A DNA stretch of 10,644 nt from Firmicutes bacterium UBA4049. GTDB lineage: Bacteria; Bacillota; Desulfotomaculia; Desulfotomaculales; Nap2-2B. The position numbers were made by a program, and so were the translations under genes. Location of the stretch: contig DFZT01000101.1 in NCBI GenBank assembly GCA_002382755.1, positions 1 through 10,644 on the forward strand, in the 5' to 3' direction. Under the pieces are notes generated by a model. The model searched no databases. It was not told the origin of the DNA and worked only from the letters and a program-made list of their open reading frames with translations. This document shows, piece by piece, positions 1 through 6,725 of this stretch. The stretch's first letter is position 1, and each line of letters begins with the position of its first letter.

Positions 1-384
1 GGCGCCAGGATTGCCGCGATCGGCGCAGATTTTAGCGCGCTGACCGATACAAACGGGAATTTTATTTTAAGAGGACTAACGCCGGGTACTTACGACTTGA
101 GAATTGGCAAGGACGGCTACCTTTACAGGCAGGAAAGCGGTATTACAGTGACTGATGATGCGGTGACAAATCTGGATTCTATAGTGATTCTTCTAGCCGG
201 GGATTTCAGCCTGGATAATATTGTAGATGTGGATGATCTTTTAATCATCAGGTACGAGTATGGAAACGTTCAGAAGGATCCTTTTTTGGCCTGGAACCCG
301 ATTGTTGATGTAAACCAGGATGGAAAAATAGGGCTGGCCGATCTTGTATACATGGGCCGGAATTATGCTAAATCTGGCGAGTAA
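1..384 (+). CDS. Secreted protein with carboxypeptidase-regulatory-like and dockerin-like domains (3' part)
   Basis: The reading frame is open from the first base, so the start and N-terminal part lie outside the window; 127 codons are visible before the TAA at 382-384. Roughly the first 70 residues look like a carboxypeptidase-regulatory (transthyretin-like) beta-sandwich, with the typical TDTNGNF, GLTPGTYDLRI and KDGY elements. The last 60 residues hold two EF-hand-like loops of dockerin type: D-F-S-L-D-N-I-V-D-V-D-D and D-V-N-Q-D-G-K-I-G-L-A-D, each followed by a hydrophobic helix. Such proteins are normally extracellular, and the loops would bind calcium. Dockerin-like modules occur widely outside cellulosomes, so no cellulose-related role is implied. 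No cohesin domain is visible in the neighbouring SLH protein. The catalytic or binding domain, if any, is upstream and unseen. The domain assignment is fairly secure; the function of the whole protein is unknown. Confidence 0.8.
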   Translation, partial: GARIAAIGADFSALTDTNGNFILRGLTPGTYDLRIGKDGYLYRQESGITVTDDAVTNLDSIVILLAGDFSLDNIVDVDDLLIIRYEYGNVQKDPFLAWNPIVDVNQDGKIGLADLVYMGRNYAKSGE

Positions 385-424
385 AATTTCTGTTTGGCAG
401 TTATTTAAGAGCAATGGTAATCTG

Positions 425-454
425 TTGAATGTTTATCTGTTTGGTTATTAGACT
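425..454 (+). promoter_or_regulatory. Weak sigma-A-like promoter candidate ahead of the SLH gene
   Basis: TTGAAT at 425-430 and TAGACT at 449-454 are 18 bases apart in the AT-rich gap 385-492. Both hexamers match the consensus at only about four of six positions. Position is the main support: the gap separates two surface-protein genes and has no obvious terminator. Confidence 0.2.
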
Positions 455-492
455 ATTTTATGCAAACTTTGCAGTAATTGGAGGAAGAAAAA

Positions 493-1965
493 TTGTTTAA
501 AAAAAGAGCAGGCGGATTGTTGATCAGGCTGGTTCTTTGTATTACTTTGGTTTTTCTGACTTTTCCCCCGGCAAAGGCAGAGTGCGGCACTCTATCCGAC
601 GCATATCCCAAGCTTAAAAATACATATGCGCCGTTTTTTGAACGGCTTAAGGCCGAAATGGTTACCCGGGGCACTCCTGAGGGAGATACCGACGGTTTAA
701 TCTTTGCCTGGATTGTTGATGTGGACTACAGCTTGCAGGAGCAGCTGGATAAGGGGCGGCTTAATAAAAATAATCTGACTCAAAAATTATTCGAAACTTT
801 CCTCAGGCTGGCCACGACTCACAATGAAGTGACCGCTGCTTTGATAAGTGTCCTCTCCAGCGATTACGGATTGGGGATACAGGAAATGAACGAGATTGTA
901 AATGGAAAGCAGGAACTACCGGCAGCTTTTAAACCGCTTTACGAAGAAATAAAGCAATTGATCTTCGGCACGGATAATAACACCGGCGGAAGCGGCGGAA
1001 GCGGCGGCGGCAGCGGGGCTGCTGAACAACCCGAGAGCGGAATCGGCGCCGATGGCGGTCAGATCCTTGAGGGAGGGGCAATTCTTGATATTCCAAAAGG
1101 CGCTTTGACGAAAAGCGTGAATATCACAATTGAAAAGGTTAACAGCGGCGAAGCTACGGTTACCGGAACTTTTAAGCTGGCCGGTGAAATTTATGAGTTC
1201 GGGCCTTCCGGCCAGCAGTTTGACAAACCTGTTACTATTATCCTGGGGTATGATCCTCAGAAATTGGCGCCCGGAGAAGAGCCTGTAATCTGTGTTTACG
1301 ATCCGGCAGCCAAATCTTGGGTTAATCTTGGCGGGATCGTCAACGAGACTACCCACACTGTGATGATACTGGTAAATCATTTTTCCAAATATGCAGTTAT
1401 GGTTGAACCTGCTCAAGCACTATTAGATTTCAAGGATGTCGCTTCTTCCCACTGGGCATACAAGCAAATTATGGACTTTGCCGCCAAGAAATTTATCCTG
1501 GGCTATGCGGATAATACCTTTCTTCCGGGCAATAACATCAGCAGGGCTGAATTTGCCGCCGTACTGGTCAGGGCGCTCGGCCTCAAAGAAGTCAAACCCG
1601 CAGCGTCGTCATTCAAAGATGTCGATGCCGGCTCGTGGTACTACGGCTATGTTGAAACTGTTTGCAGCGGAGCTCTGATGAAGGGATACGAGGACGGCGC
1701 CTTCAAACCAAACGAAAACATAACCAGGCAGGAAATCGCCGCCGTGCTGGTCAGGGTTCTGGGCAAGGATAAAGAACAGGCTAACGATCTTGCCTTTGCA
1801 GACAAGGAGGCGGTAAGCGGCTGGGCAAAGAACCTGGTCAGCATAGCGGTTGCGGAGGGTTTAATTCAGGGCTATCCCGGCAACAACTTCGGCCCGCAGA
1901 AAAAATCAACCAGGGCTGAGGCGGTGAGTATGTTCTCCCGGATGCTGGCAAAGAACAAGAAGTGA
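493..1965 (+). CDS. Exported SLH-domain surface protein with ZU5-like domain
   Basis: I start the gene at the TTG at 493 because GGAGG (480-484) lies eight bases upstream; an in-frame TTG at 478 overlaps that site and has no site of its own. The 490-residue product opens with a signal peptide: KKR, a hydrophobic stretch, and likely cleavage after AKA at about residue 29. A helical region of unknown function follows to about 160. A Gly/Ser linker spans about 165-175. A ZU5-like beta domain covers about 182-303 (DIPKGAL, EFGPSGQQFDKPV, and an HFSKYAVM ending). Three SLH repeats follow at about 312-361, 373-423 and 433-486; their TRAE-type motifs read SRAE, TRQE and TRAE. SLH domains bind pyruvylated secondary cell-wall polymer, so the protein is probably displayed on the cell surface. 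The ligand of the N-terminal and ZU5-like parts is unknown. It may be co-expressed with the upstream dockerin-like protein. Confidence 0.9.
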   Translation: MFKKRAGGLLIRLVLCITLVFLTFPPAKAECGTLSDAYPKLKNTYAPFFERLKAEMVTRGTPEGDTDGLIFAWIVDVDYSLQEQLDKGRLNKNNLTQKLFETFLRLATTHNEVTAALISVLSSDYGLGIQEMNEIVNGKQELPAAFKPLYEEIKQLIFGTDNNTGGSGGSGGGSGAAEQPESGIGADGGQILEGGAILDIPKGALTKSVNITIEKVNSGEATVTGTFKLAGEIYEFGPSGQQFDKPVTIILGYDPQKLAPGEEPVICVYDPAAKSWVNLGGIVNETTHTVMILVNHFSKYAVMVEPAQALLDFKDVASSHWAYKQIMDFAAKKFILGYADNTFLPGNNISRAEFAAVLVRALGLKEVKPAASSFKDVDAGSWYYGYVETVCSGALMKGYEDGAFKPNENITRQEIAAVLVRVLGKDKEQANDLAFADKEAVSGWAKNLVSIAVAEGLIQGYPGNNFGPQKKSTRAEAVSMFSRMLAKNKK

Positions 1966-2003
1966 GGGAAGTGCACAACTCCTTAGTTTATGAGGAGAAT
2001 AAA

Positions 2004-2032
2004 CATTCCCGCCCCTGATGGAGGCGGGAATG
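2004..2032 (+). terminator. Terminator-like hairpin after the SLH gene
   Basis: CATTCCCGCC (2004-2013) pairs perfectly with GGCGGGAATG (2023-2032) around a nine-base loop, giving a GC-rich 10-bp stem 38 bases after the SLH stop codon. The following bases (gggcatattaaaataatt) contain no clean T run, so termination may be incomplete, or the hairpin may stabilise the mRNA 3' end. Confidence 0.55.
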
Positions 2033-2054
2033 GGGCATATTAAAATAATTCTGA

Positions 2055-2207
2055 TGCAAAAAACTCCTTGAACAGGCCATCAGCGAATACGGCATCGATC
2101 GCCCGGTCGGTTTTCCCGACACGGCCTATTCCCTAGCCACGGGCAGATACCGGAATGGTTTATTTCAGTGCCTGGTTATGATAAAATATTACAAGTCTGC
2201 CACCTGA
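2055..2207 (+). pseudogene. acsB: acsB (acetyl-CoA synthase) remnant
   Basis: This short open stretch lies between an in-frame TGA at 2052-2054 and TGA at 2205-2207 and has no credible start or ribosome binding site. Codons 2064-2159 read LLEQAI, then SEYGIDRPVGFPDTAYSL, then ATGRYRNG. From memory, this matches the N-terminal region of Moorella acetyl-CoA synthase AcsB (LLNQAI, TYGPDHPVGYPDTAYYL). Similarity stops after about 30 residues; everything else of the roughly 730-residue enzyme is missing, including the A-cluster domain. It sits immediately before acsC, where an intact acsB stands in the Moorella cluster, so it is best read as the scar of a deleted acsB. The resemblance was judged by eye. 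The tail of the frame (2160-2204) matches nothing I recognise and overlaps the acsC leader. Confidence 0.7.
2159..2187 (+). promoter_or_regulatory. Possible promoter or leader of the acs operon
   Basis: TAAAAT at 2182-2187 (overlapped by TATGAT at 2177-2182) lies in a locally AT-rich pocket 40 bases before the acsC start, with a poor -35 (TTTATT, 2159-2164) at 17-base spacing. If real, expression would start within the acsB remnant, giving the operon a promoter after its original upstream genes were lost. The match is weak. Confidence 0.2.
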
Positions 2208-2227
2208 TTTAACTTTTAAAAGGAGAC

Positions 2228-3610
2228 ATGCCCTTGACTGGTTTGGATATTTTTAAACTTCTGCCCAAGACCAACTGCAAAAAATGCGGCCAGGCGACGT
2301 GCCTTGCTTTTGCCATGGCGCTGGCCAACGCCAAGGCGGATGTCGGGCAATGCCCGGATATGAGCGATGCGGCAAGGGAGGCGCTGGAAGCGGCTTCGGC
2401 GCCGCAAATAGCCCTGGTCAAAATCGGTGTAGGGCCTAATGAGACTCAGGCAGGCAATGAAACAGTCCTTTTCCGCCATGATAAATGTTTTGTCAACCCT
2501 ACGTCTCTTGCCGTTTCGATTTCAGACCGGAGCGAGAATCCCGCCGGGGAAGCTTTGAAGGCAAATGGCCTGGTCTTTGACCGGCTTGGGCAGATGCACG
2601 GGATAAGCCTGCTGGCGGTCCAAAACCACTCCGGGGACCCGGATGTTTTTTCTGAAACCGTCAAAGCCGTAACCGGGAAAACAAGTTTTCCCTTAATACT
2701 AATCAGCGGGGATCCTCCGGCAGTAGAAAAAGCGCTTGAGATAGCCGGCGCAAAAAAACCTCTTGTCTATGCGGCGACTGAGGAAAATTATACGGTTATG
2801 ACAGAACTGGCCAGGAAATACAACGTCCCCCTGGCGGTAAAAGGAAGGGATCTGGATCATTTGGCCGGTTTGGCCGAAAAAGTGTCTGCGCTGGGACACA
2901 AGCAGCTGGTTCTTGATTCAGGAGCGCGAAACGTCAGGCAGGTTCTCGCCGATCAGACACAAATCAGGCGCCAGGCTTTAAGGAGGTTCCGGCCTTTCGG
3001 ATTTCCTACGATTGCATTTGCCGTCAACAGCCAAGATCCTTTACAGGCAATCATTGAAGCAGGTGTTTACATAGCAAAATACGCGGGGATAGTTGTTCTG
3101 CCCAGCGCTGATCCTGAAGTTGTCCTCCCCCTGATCACCCTTCGCTTGAATATATTTACTGATCCGCAGAAACCTGCCGCTGTTGATTCCAGGATTTATG
3201 AAATCGGTTCCCCGGGAAATTCGGCGCCTGTTCTGATCACATCAAATTTTTCACTTACCTATTTTTGCGTCGCCTCGGATGTGGAGGCGTCCCGGGTACC
3301 TGCGTATGTTCTGCCCGTTGATACTGACGGCGTTTCCGTTCTTACGGGCTGGGCGGCGGGCAAGTTTACCCCCGAGAAAATTACTGCAATGCTTAAGGAA
3401 TCAGGAATTGAAGATAAAGTTACCCACCGCAGGGTGATTATACCCGGCGGTGTCGCCGTTTTAAGCGGTAAACTGCAGGATCTTTCCGGCTGGGAAGTAA
3501 TCGTGGGTCCCGTAGAGTCGTCCGGTATACCGGCTTTTCTTAAACGGCACTGGATAAACCCAAATATTGCTAACACAGCGCCAGCTAAAAGGATGAAAAT
3601 TGATCAATAA
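2228..3610 (+). CDS. acsC: Corrinoid iron-sulfur protein, large (gamma) subunit AcsC
   Basis: AcsC is the large subunit of the cytoplasmic corrinoid iron-sulfur protein (CoFeSP). It carries a [4Fe-4S] cluster and, with AcsD, the cobamide that accepts a methyl group from methyl-tetrahydrofolate and passes it to acetyl-CoA synthase. The 460-residue product has the cluster motif near its N-terminus: C17, C20, C25 and C42 (CX2CX4CX16C). The start MPLTGLDIFK resembles Moorella AcsC, as do LFRHDK, PLVYAATEENY, LGHKQLVLD, NFSLTYF, VDTDGVSVLT and GWEVIVGP. The conserved N-terminus supports the ATG at 2228, although its AGGAG ends only two bases upstream; a TTG at 2234 is better spaced but would remove MP. 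The last 15 or so residues (PAKRMKIDQ end) appear to extend past the usual C-terminus. The gene is followed directly by the palindromic element that separates it from acsV. Confidence 0.96.
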   Translation: MPLTGLDIFKLLPKTNCKKCGQATCLAFAMALANAKADVGQCPDMSDAAREALEAASAPQIALVKIGVGPNETQAGNETVLFRHDKCFVNPTSLAVSISDRSENPAGEALKANGLVFDRLGQMHGISLLAVQNHSGDPDVFSETVKAVTGKTSFPLILISGDPPAVEKALEIAGAKKPLVYAATEENYTVMTELARKYNVPLAVKGRDLDHLAGLAEKVSALGHKQLVLDSGARNVRQVLADQTQIRRQALRRFRPFGFPTIAFAVNSQDPLQAIIEAGVYIAKYAGIVVLPSADPEVVLPLITLRLNIFTDPQKPAAVDSRIYEIGSPGNSAPVLITSNFSLTYFCVASDVEASRVPAYVLPVDTDGVSVLTGWAAGKFTPEKITAMLKESGIEDKVTHRRVIIPGGVAVLSGKLQDLSGWEVIVGPVESSGIPAFLKRHWINPNIANTAPAKRMKIDQ

Positions 3611-3788
3611 AGGGAGGTCAATGCCTCAAGTGCGATTTTGAGCCATTATTCAAAGAACGAGAGAACCCGAGGATAAGCGAGGGAGTTGTTTGAGGCGCAT
3701 TTGCGCCGAGTTACGACCGAGTCCGAGGGTGAACGAGTTCGTACAAGTATAAGAGGCGAACATAAGCACGTAGGCAGTTGACCTCCCT
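3611..3788. repeat. 178-bp palindromic MITE-like insertion with perfect 11-bp terminal inverted repeats
   Basis: AGGGAGGTCAA (3611-3621) and its exact inverse TTGACCTCCCT (3778-3788) bound a 178-bp segment. The arms extend inward imperfectly: TGCCT (3622-3626) pairs with AGGCA (3772-3776) across one bulged G, and GTGC (3630-3633) pairs with GCAC (3766-3769). An internal hairpin is formed by GGCGCA/TGCGCC (3694-3699 and 3702-3707). The segment encodes no plausible protein. It begins at the base after the acsC stop codon and is flanked by AA on both sides. Taking out the element and one AA gives CAATAATGCAG, in which the acsC TAA overlaps the acsV ATG. This is the layout of a non-autonomous transposable element or a genome-wide intergenic repeat. 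The family is not recognised, and a two-base duplication is weak evidence by itself; the restored TAATG overlap is the stronger argument. Confidence 0.75.
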
Positions 3789-3789
3789 A

Positions 3790-5685
3790 ATGCAGGCGAA
3801 AAAGGTGGCCCGTGAATTGGGAGATTCTCTGGCAAGAAACGTAAAAATCATCCCCTGGGGAAAGACAGTGGCCATACTTGACGGTGAAAACCTTTTTCAG
3901 GCGATAGCGGAAGCGGAAATACCTTTACGCGCCGCCTGCGGGGGAGAAGGCGCCTGCAGCCGGTGCAAGGTTTTGCTTAAGGAAGGAAGGATCTTGCCGG
4001 GATCACCGGGCGGGCTTACCGGGGAAGAGTTAGCGGCTGGGTATGTTCTGGCCTGTCAGAGCGTTCCGGTAGAAGACGTAGTAATCGAAATACCGGAAAG
4101 TTCCCTGGCGGGCAGGTACCGGGTTGTTTTATCAGAGCCCGGCCGGGGCATCGGCCCCTCCGAACCGCTCTATAGGAAAATAAAATTAGAGCTTCGGCAG
4201 CCGTCGCTGGATGACCCGCGGGATGATCTTGGAAGGTTGCTTGACGAAGTGCGTTTTCATCTCGGAAATGACCGGATAAAGGCAAGCCTGGACGTTGTCC
4301 GTTCTCTGCCGGGCATATTGAGGGAATCCGGCTGGATTGTAAACGTTTCCTTGGCTGAGTCCGGCGGGGAGGCGTATATAGAACAAGTTGAACCGGTATC
4401 GGATTCAAAATATTATGGCCTGGCGGCGGATATAGGAACGACAACCATAGCGGTTTGTCTGGTTGATCTTGACAAAGGCAAGACGGCGGCTGTAAGAGGA
4501 GCTTATAACAAGCAATCGGTTTATGGCGACGACGTTATTTCAAGGATAATTTACTCCGGAGAGAGTAAAGGCGGTCTGAAAGATCTTCAGGGCGCCGTAT
4601 TGGCGACGATCAACGGATTGGTTTTTGGTATGCTTGAGGACCTTCAAATTTCTTCTGAAGATGTCAGGGTGGCGGTTTGCGCCGGCAATACAACAATGAC
4701 CCACCTGTTTCTGGGCCTTGATCCGGCCGGTATCCGCCTGGAGCCGTACGTGCCGGCCGCCAATAAACCGCCGCCGGAGCGCGCCGGGAAAATCGGCCTT
4801 GAAATAAACCCCGGCGCATGGGTACACTGCCTTCCCGGAATTTCCAGTTACATCGGGGGCGACGTCACGGGGGGAGTGCTTGTCGCAGGTATGGCCGGGC
4901 TGGAGGAGACCGCTCTTTTTATTGACGCGGGGACCAACGGTGAGATGGTTTTGGGAAACAGGGAGTGGCTTGTTGGCTGTTCCTGTTCCGCCGGGCCGGC
5001 CTTTGAAGGAAATGGGATAAGGTACGGCATGCCGGCCGCCGAAGGCGCCATTGAGCGTGTTTTTATATCGGAAAAGGGATTAAAGGTTGAGTTCCGGACA
5101 GTTGGTAATGTGCCGCCGGTGGGAATTTGCGGTTCCGGCCTGATTGACTGCCTGGCCTGTTTATACAGGGAAGGCGTTATTGATCGGGCAGGGAAATTTA
5201 TTTTAAAACCTGAAAACCCATGGTTCAAGGAAGGGGACGAAGGACCTGAATTTATACTTGCCCGCGTAAATAACCGGGAAATAACTATTTCGGAGCCGGA
5301 AGTCAAAAACCTGATCAGGTCAAAAGCGGCGGTATTTGCCGGAATACGGTCAATGCTGAAAACAGTCGGCCTGCCGGTTGAAGCCATCGAAAGAATTTAC
5401 CTTGCCGGAGGCTTTGGGCGGTTCTTGAATATCAGGCAGGCGGTTGCAATCGGTATGCTGCCCGACCTGCCGGAAGACAGGTACGCGTACCTTGGCAACA
5501 GTTCCTTGAAAGGGGCTGTGCAGGTACTGCTCTCCAAATCAGCCCGGAAGAGTCTTGAAGAACTTTCCGGGAGAATAACATATTTGGAACTGGCCGCGGA
5601 CAGAACTTTTTATGATGAGTTTGTCTCCGCCCTTTTTCTTCCGCATACGGATTTGAGTCTTTTTCCGTCTGTAAATTTCCAGTAA
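3790..5685 (+). CDS. acsV: Reductive activator of CoFeSP (RACo): 2Fe-2S ferredoxin plus ASKHA ATPase
   Basis: RACo couples ATP hydrolysis to the reduction of inactive Co(II)-CoFeSP to the active Co(I) state; it corresponds to orf7 of the Moorella cluster and acsV of Acetobacterium. From the ATG at 3790 the protein has 631 residues. The N-terminal plant-type ferredoxin domain has C50, C56, C59 and C89 (CX5CX2CX29C). A linker region follows, then the ASKHA ATPase part: GLAADIGTTT (about 210-219), CAGNTTMTHLFLGLDP, FIDAGTNGEM, CSCSAGPAFEGNGIRYGM and YLAGGFGRFL near the end. The start is uncertain. The ATG has no ribosome binding site because the inserted element ends one base before it. In-frame TTG codons lie at 3778 (inside the terminal repeat) and 3817 (GGTGG at 3804-3808, eight bases upstream). 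I prefer 3790 because it forms the ancestral TAATG overlap with acsC. Confidence 0.93.
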   Translation: MQAKKVARELGDSLARNVKIIPWGKTVAILDGENLFQAIAEAEIPLRAACGGEGACSRCKVLLKEGRILPGSPGGLTGEELAAGYVLACQSVPVEDVVIEIPESSLAGRYRVVLSEPGRGIGPSEPLYRKIKLELRQPSLDDPRDDLGRLLDEVRFHLGNDRIKASLDVVRSLPGILRESGWIVNVSLAESGGEAYIEQVEPVSDSKYYGLAADIGTTTIAVCLVDLDKGKTAAVRGAYNKQSVYGDDVISRIIYSGESKGGLKDLQGAVLATINGLVFGMLEDLQISSEDVRVAVCAGNTTMTHLFLGLDPAGIRLEPYVPAANKPPPERAGKIGLEINPGAWVHCLPGISSYIGGDVTGGVLVAGMAGLEETALFIDAGTNGEMVLGNREWLVGCSCSAGPAFEGNGIRYGMPAAEGAIERVFISEKGLKVEFRTVGNVPPVGICGSGLIDCLACLYREGVIDRAGKFILKPENPWFKEGDEGPEFILARVNNREITISEPEVKNLIRSKAAVFAGIRSMLKTVGLPVEAIERIYLAGGFGRFLNIRQAVAIGMLPDLPEDRYAYLGNSSLKGAVQVLLSKSARKSLEELSGRITYLELAADRTFYDEFVSALFLPHTDLSLFPSVNFQ

Positions 5686-5696
5686 GGAGCAGGGAA

Positions 5697-5765
5697 ATGT
5701 CATTTACGACAGCAATTTGCAATTTTTTAAAACAGGAGAATGAATGTGGCTGTAAATGTTATTAA
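5697..5765 (+). CDS. Possible 22-residue cysteine-rich small protein or leader ORF
   Basis: An ATG at 5697 follows AAGGAG (5684-5689, overlapping the acsV stop) at a seven-base spacing, a better site than that of several neighbours. The frame reads MSFTTAICNFLKQENECGCKCY and stops at 5763-5765, 20 bases inside acsD. Its 3' part overlaps acsD in another frame and carries the acsD ribosome binding site, so translating it could couple acsD to acsV. Four cysteines in 22 residues, three spaced as CxCxC, could bind metal, but this may be chance. I recognise no family. A relic of a lost gene is equally possible. Confidence 0.3.
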   Translation: MSFTTAICNFLKQENECGCKCY

Positions 5766-6684
5766 GGAAAAATACAGTAACAGAATTAACGAAGTGGTTA
5801 TAGGCGCGGGTCCGAACGCTGTAAAAGTTGGCGGGGACGGCACGCTGCCTTTCCTTTTCTTTGAAGGGGAGATGCCGAACAGGCCGCTTGCCGCTCTGGA
5901 GGTTTGGGACATCGAGCCAAAGCTTTGGCCTGAAATACTGACTTCTGAATTTACGGGTGTTTTGAGCGATCCGGTTGCCTGGGCAGGGAAATGCGAGGAA
6001 TACGGCGCCGATTTAATCTGCCTTACCCTGATGAGTTCCCATCCCGACAACCTGGACAGCAGCCCCGCCCAGTGCGCCAAAACGGCCAGGGCCGTCGCCG
6101 GTGCTGTAAAAGTCCCGTTGATTATCATGGGCTGCGGAGTAGAGGAAAAAGATGTTCGGGTTATTGGCGAAGTCTGTAAGGTTTTAGAGGGAAGAAACTG
6201 TCTGGTCGGCTGCGCCAAGCCGGATAATTACAAGACAATAACTGCTTCCTGTGTAGCTCACGGACACAGCCTGATCGCCTCCAACCCCCTGGATATAAAT
6301 ATCGCCAAACAGCTCAATATCCTGATTACGGAAATGGGTCTGCCTCCAAACCGTATTGTCATAGACCCTCTTGTAGGGTCTTTAGGCTACGGGCTGGAAT
6401 ATGCCTATTCGATCATGGAAAGGATCAGGATCAGCGGGCTGTCCGGGGATAAAATGCTGGCCATGCCCGTGTTCTGTCAGATCGGGCAGGAAGTCTGGAA
6501 GACCAAAGAAGCCTGCAGTCCGGTTGAAGAAACGCCTGAATGGGGAGACCAGGCCAGGCGTGCGGTCGCCTGGGAGGTTGTCACGGCGGCAACGCTGGCC
6601 CAGGCGGGAGGTTCTATTATGGTCATGAGACACCCCGTATCTTTAAAACAGTTTCTTGCTCATCTGAAAAACCTGATGGAATAA
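5746..6684 (+). CDS. acsD: Corrinoid iron-sulfur protein, small (delta) subunit AcsD
   Basis: AcsD is the TIM-barrel small subunit of CoFeSP and pairs with AcsC to hold the cobamide during methyl transfer. I start at the GTG at 5746: AGGAG (5734-5738) lies seven bases upstream, whereas the in-frame ATG at 5740 is only one base from it. The resulting N-terminus MAVNVIKEKY matches the MAVQILRDR start I recall for Moorella AcsD. The 312-residue length is usual for the family. Family segments in order are VGGDGTLPFLFFEGE with NRPLAALEVWD after it, EYGADLICL, VPLIIMGCGVEEKD, NYKTITASCVAHGH, SPLDINI-like NPLDINIAKQLNILI, VIDPLVGSLGYGLEY, SIMERIRISGLSGDKML and a C-terminal GGSIMVMRHP. The gene lies 60 bases after acsV and 41 bases before acsE in one transcription direction, as expected for an operon. 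Confidence 0.95.
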   Translation: MAVNVIKEKYSNRINEVVIGAGPNAVKVGGDGTLPFLFFEGEMPNRPLAALEVWDIEPKLWPEILTSEFTGVLSDPVAWAGKCEEYGADLICLTLMSSHPDNLDSSPAQCAKTARAVAGAVKVPLIIMGCGVEEKDVRVIGEVCKVLEGRNCLVGCAKPDNYKTITASCVAHGHSLIASNPLDINIAKQLNILITEMGLPPNRIVIDPLVGSLGYGLEYAYSIMERIRISGLSGDKMLAMPVFCQIGQEVWKTKEACSPVEETPEWGDQARRAVAWEVVTAATLAQAGGSIMVMRHPVSLKQFLAHLKNLME

Positions 6685-6725
6685 TAATTCATTTTAAAAT
6701 AGCGATAGGAAAGGAGGCGGCGTCT

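Noticed and set aside
986..1018. GGC/AGC-rich short repeat as a possible tandem repeat or recombination site
   Set aside because: It encodes the Gly/Ser linker between the N-terminal region and the ZU5-like domain and needs no other explanation.
3611..3788. Riboswitch, for example cobalamin-responsive, at the acsC/acsV junction
   Set aside because: No B12-box-like conserved core was seen. The perfect terminal inverted repeats and the restored TAATG overlap fit an inserted element better.
3650..3835. A 61-codon minus-strand open frame across the inserted element and the start of acsV
   Set aside because: It runs through both the repeat and the conserved acsV coding region, has no clear ribosome binding site, and looks like a by-product of the element's composition.
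6540..6725. Upstream extension of the acsE frame into acsD
   Set aside because: The extension lies inside acsD in another frame. A perfect AAGGAGG and the conserved MILIGERING start mark the TTG at 6726.
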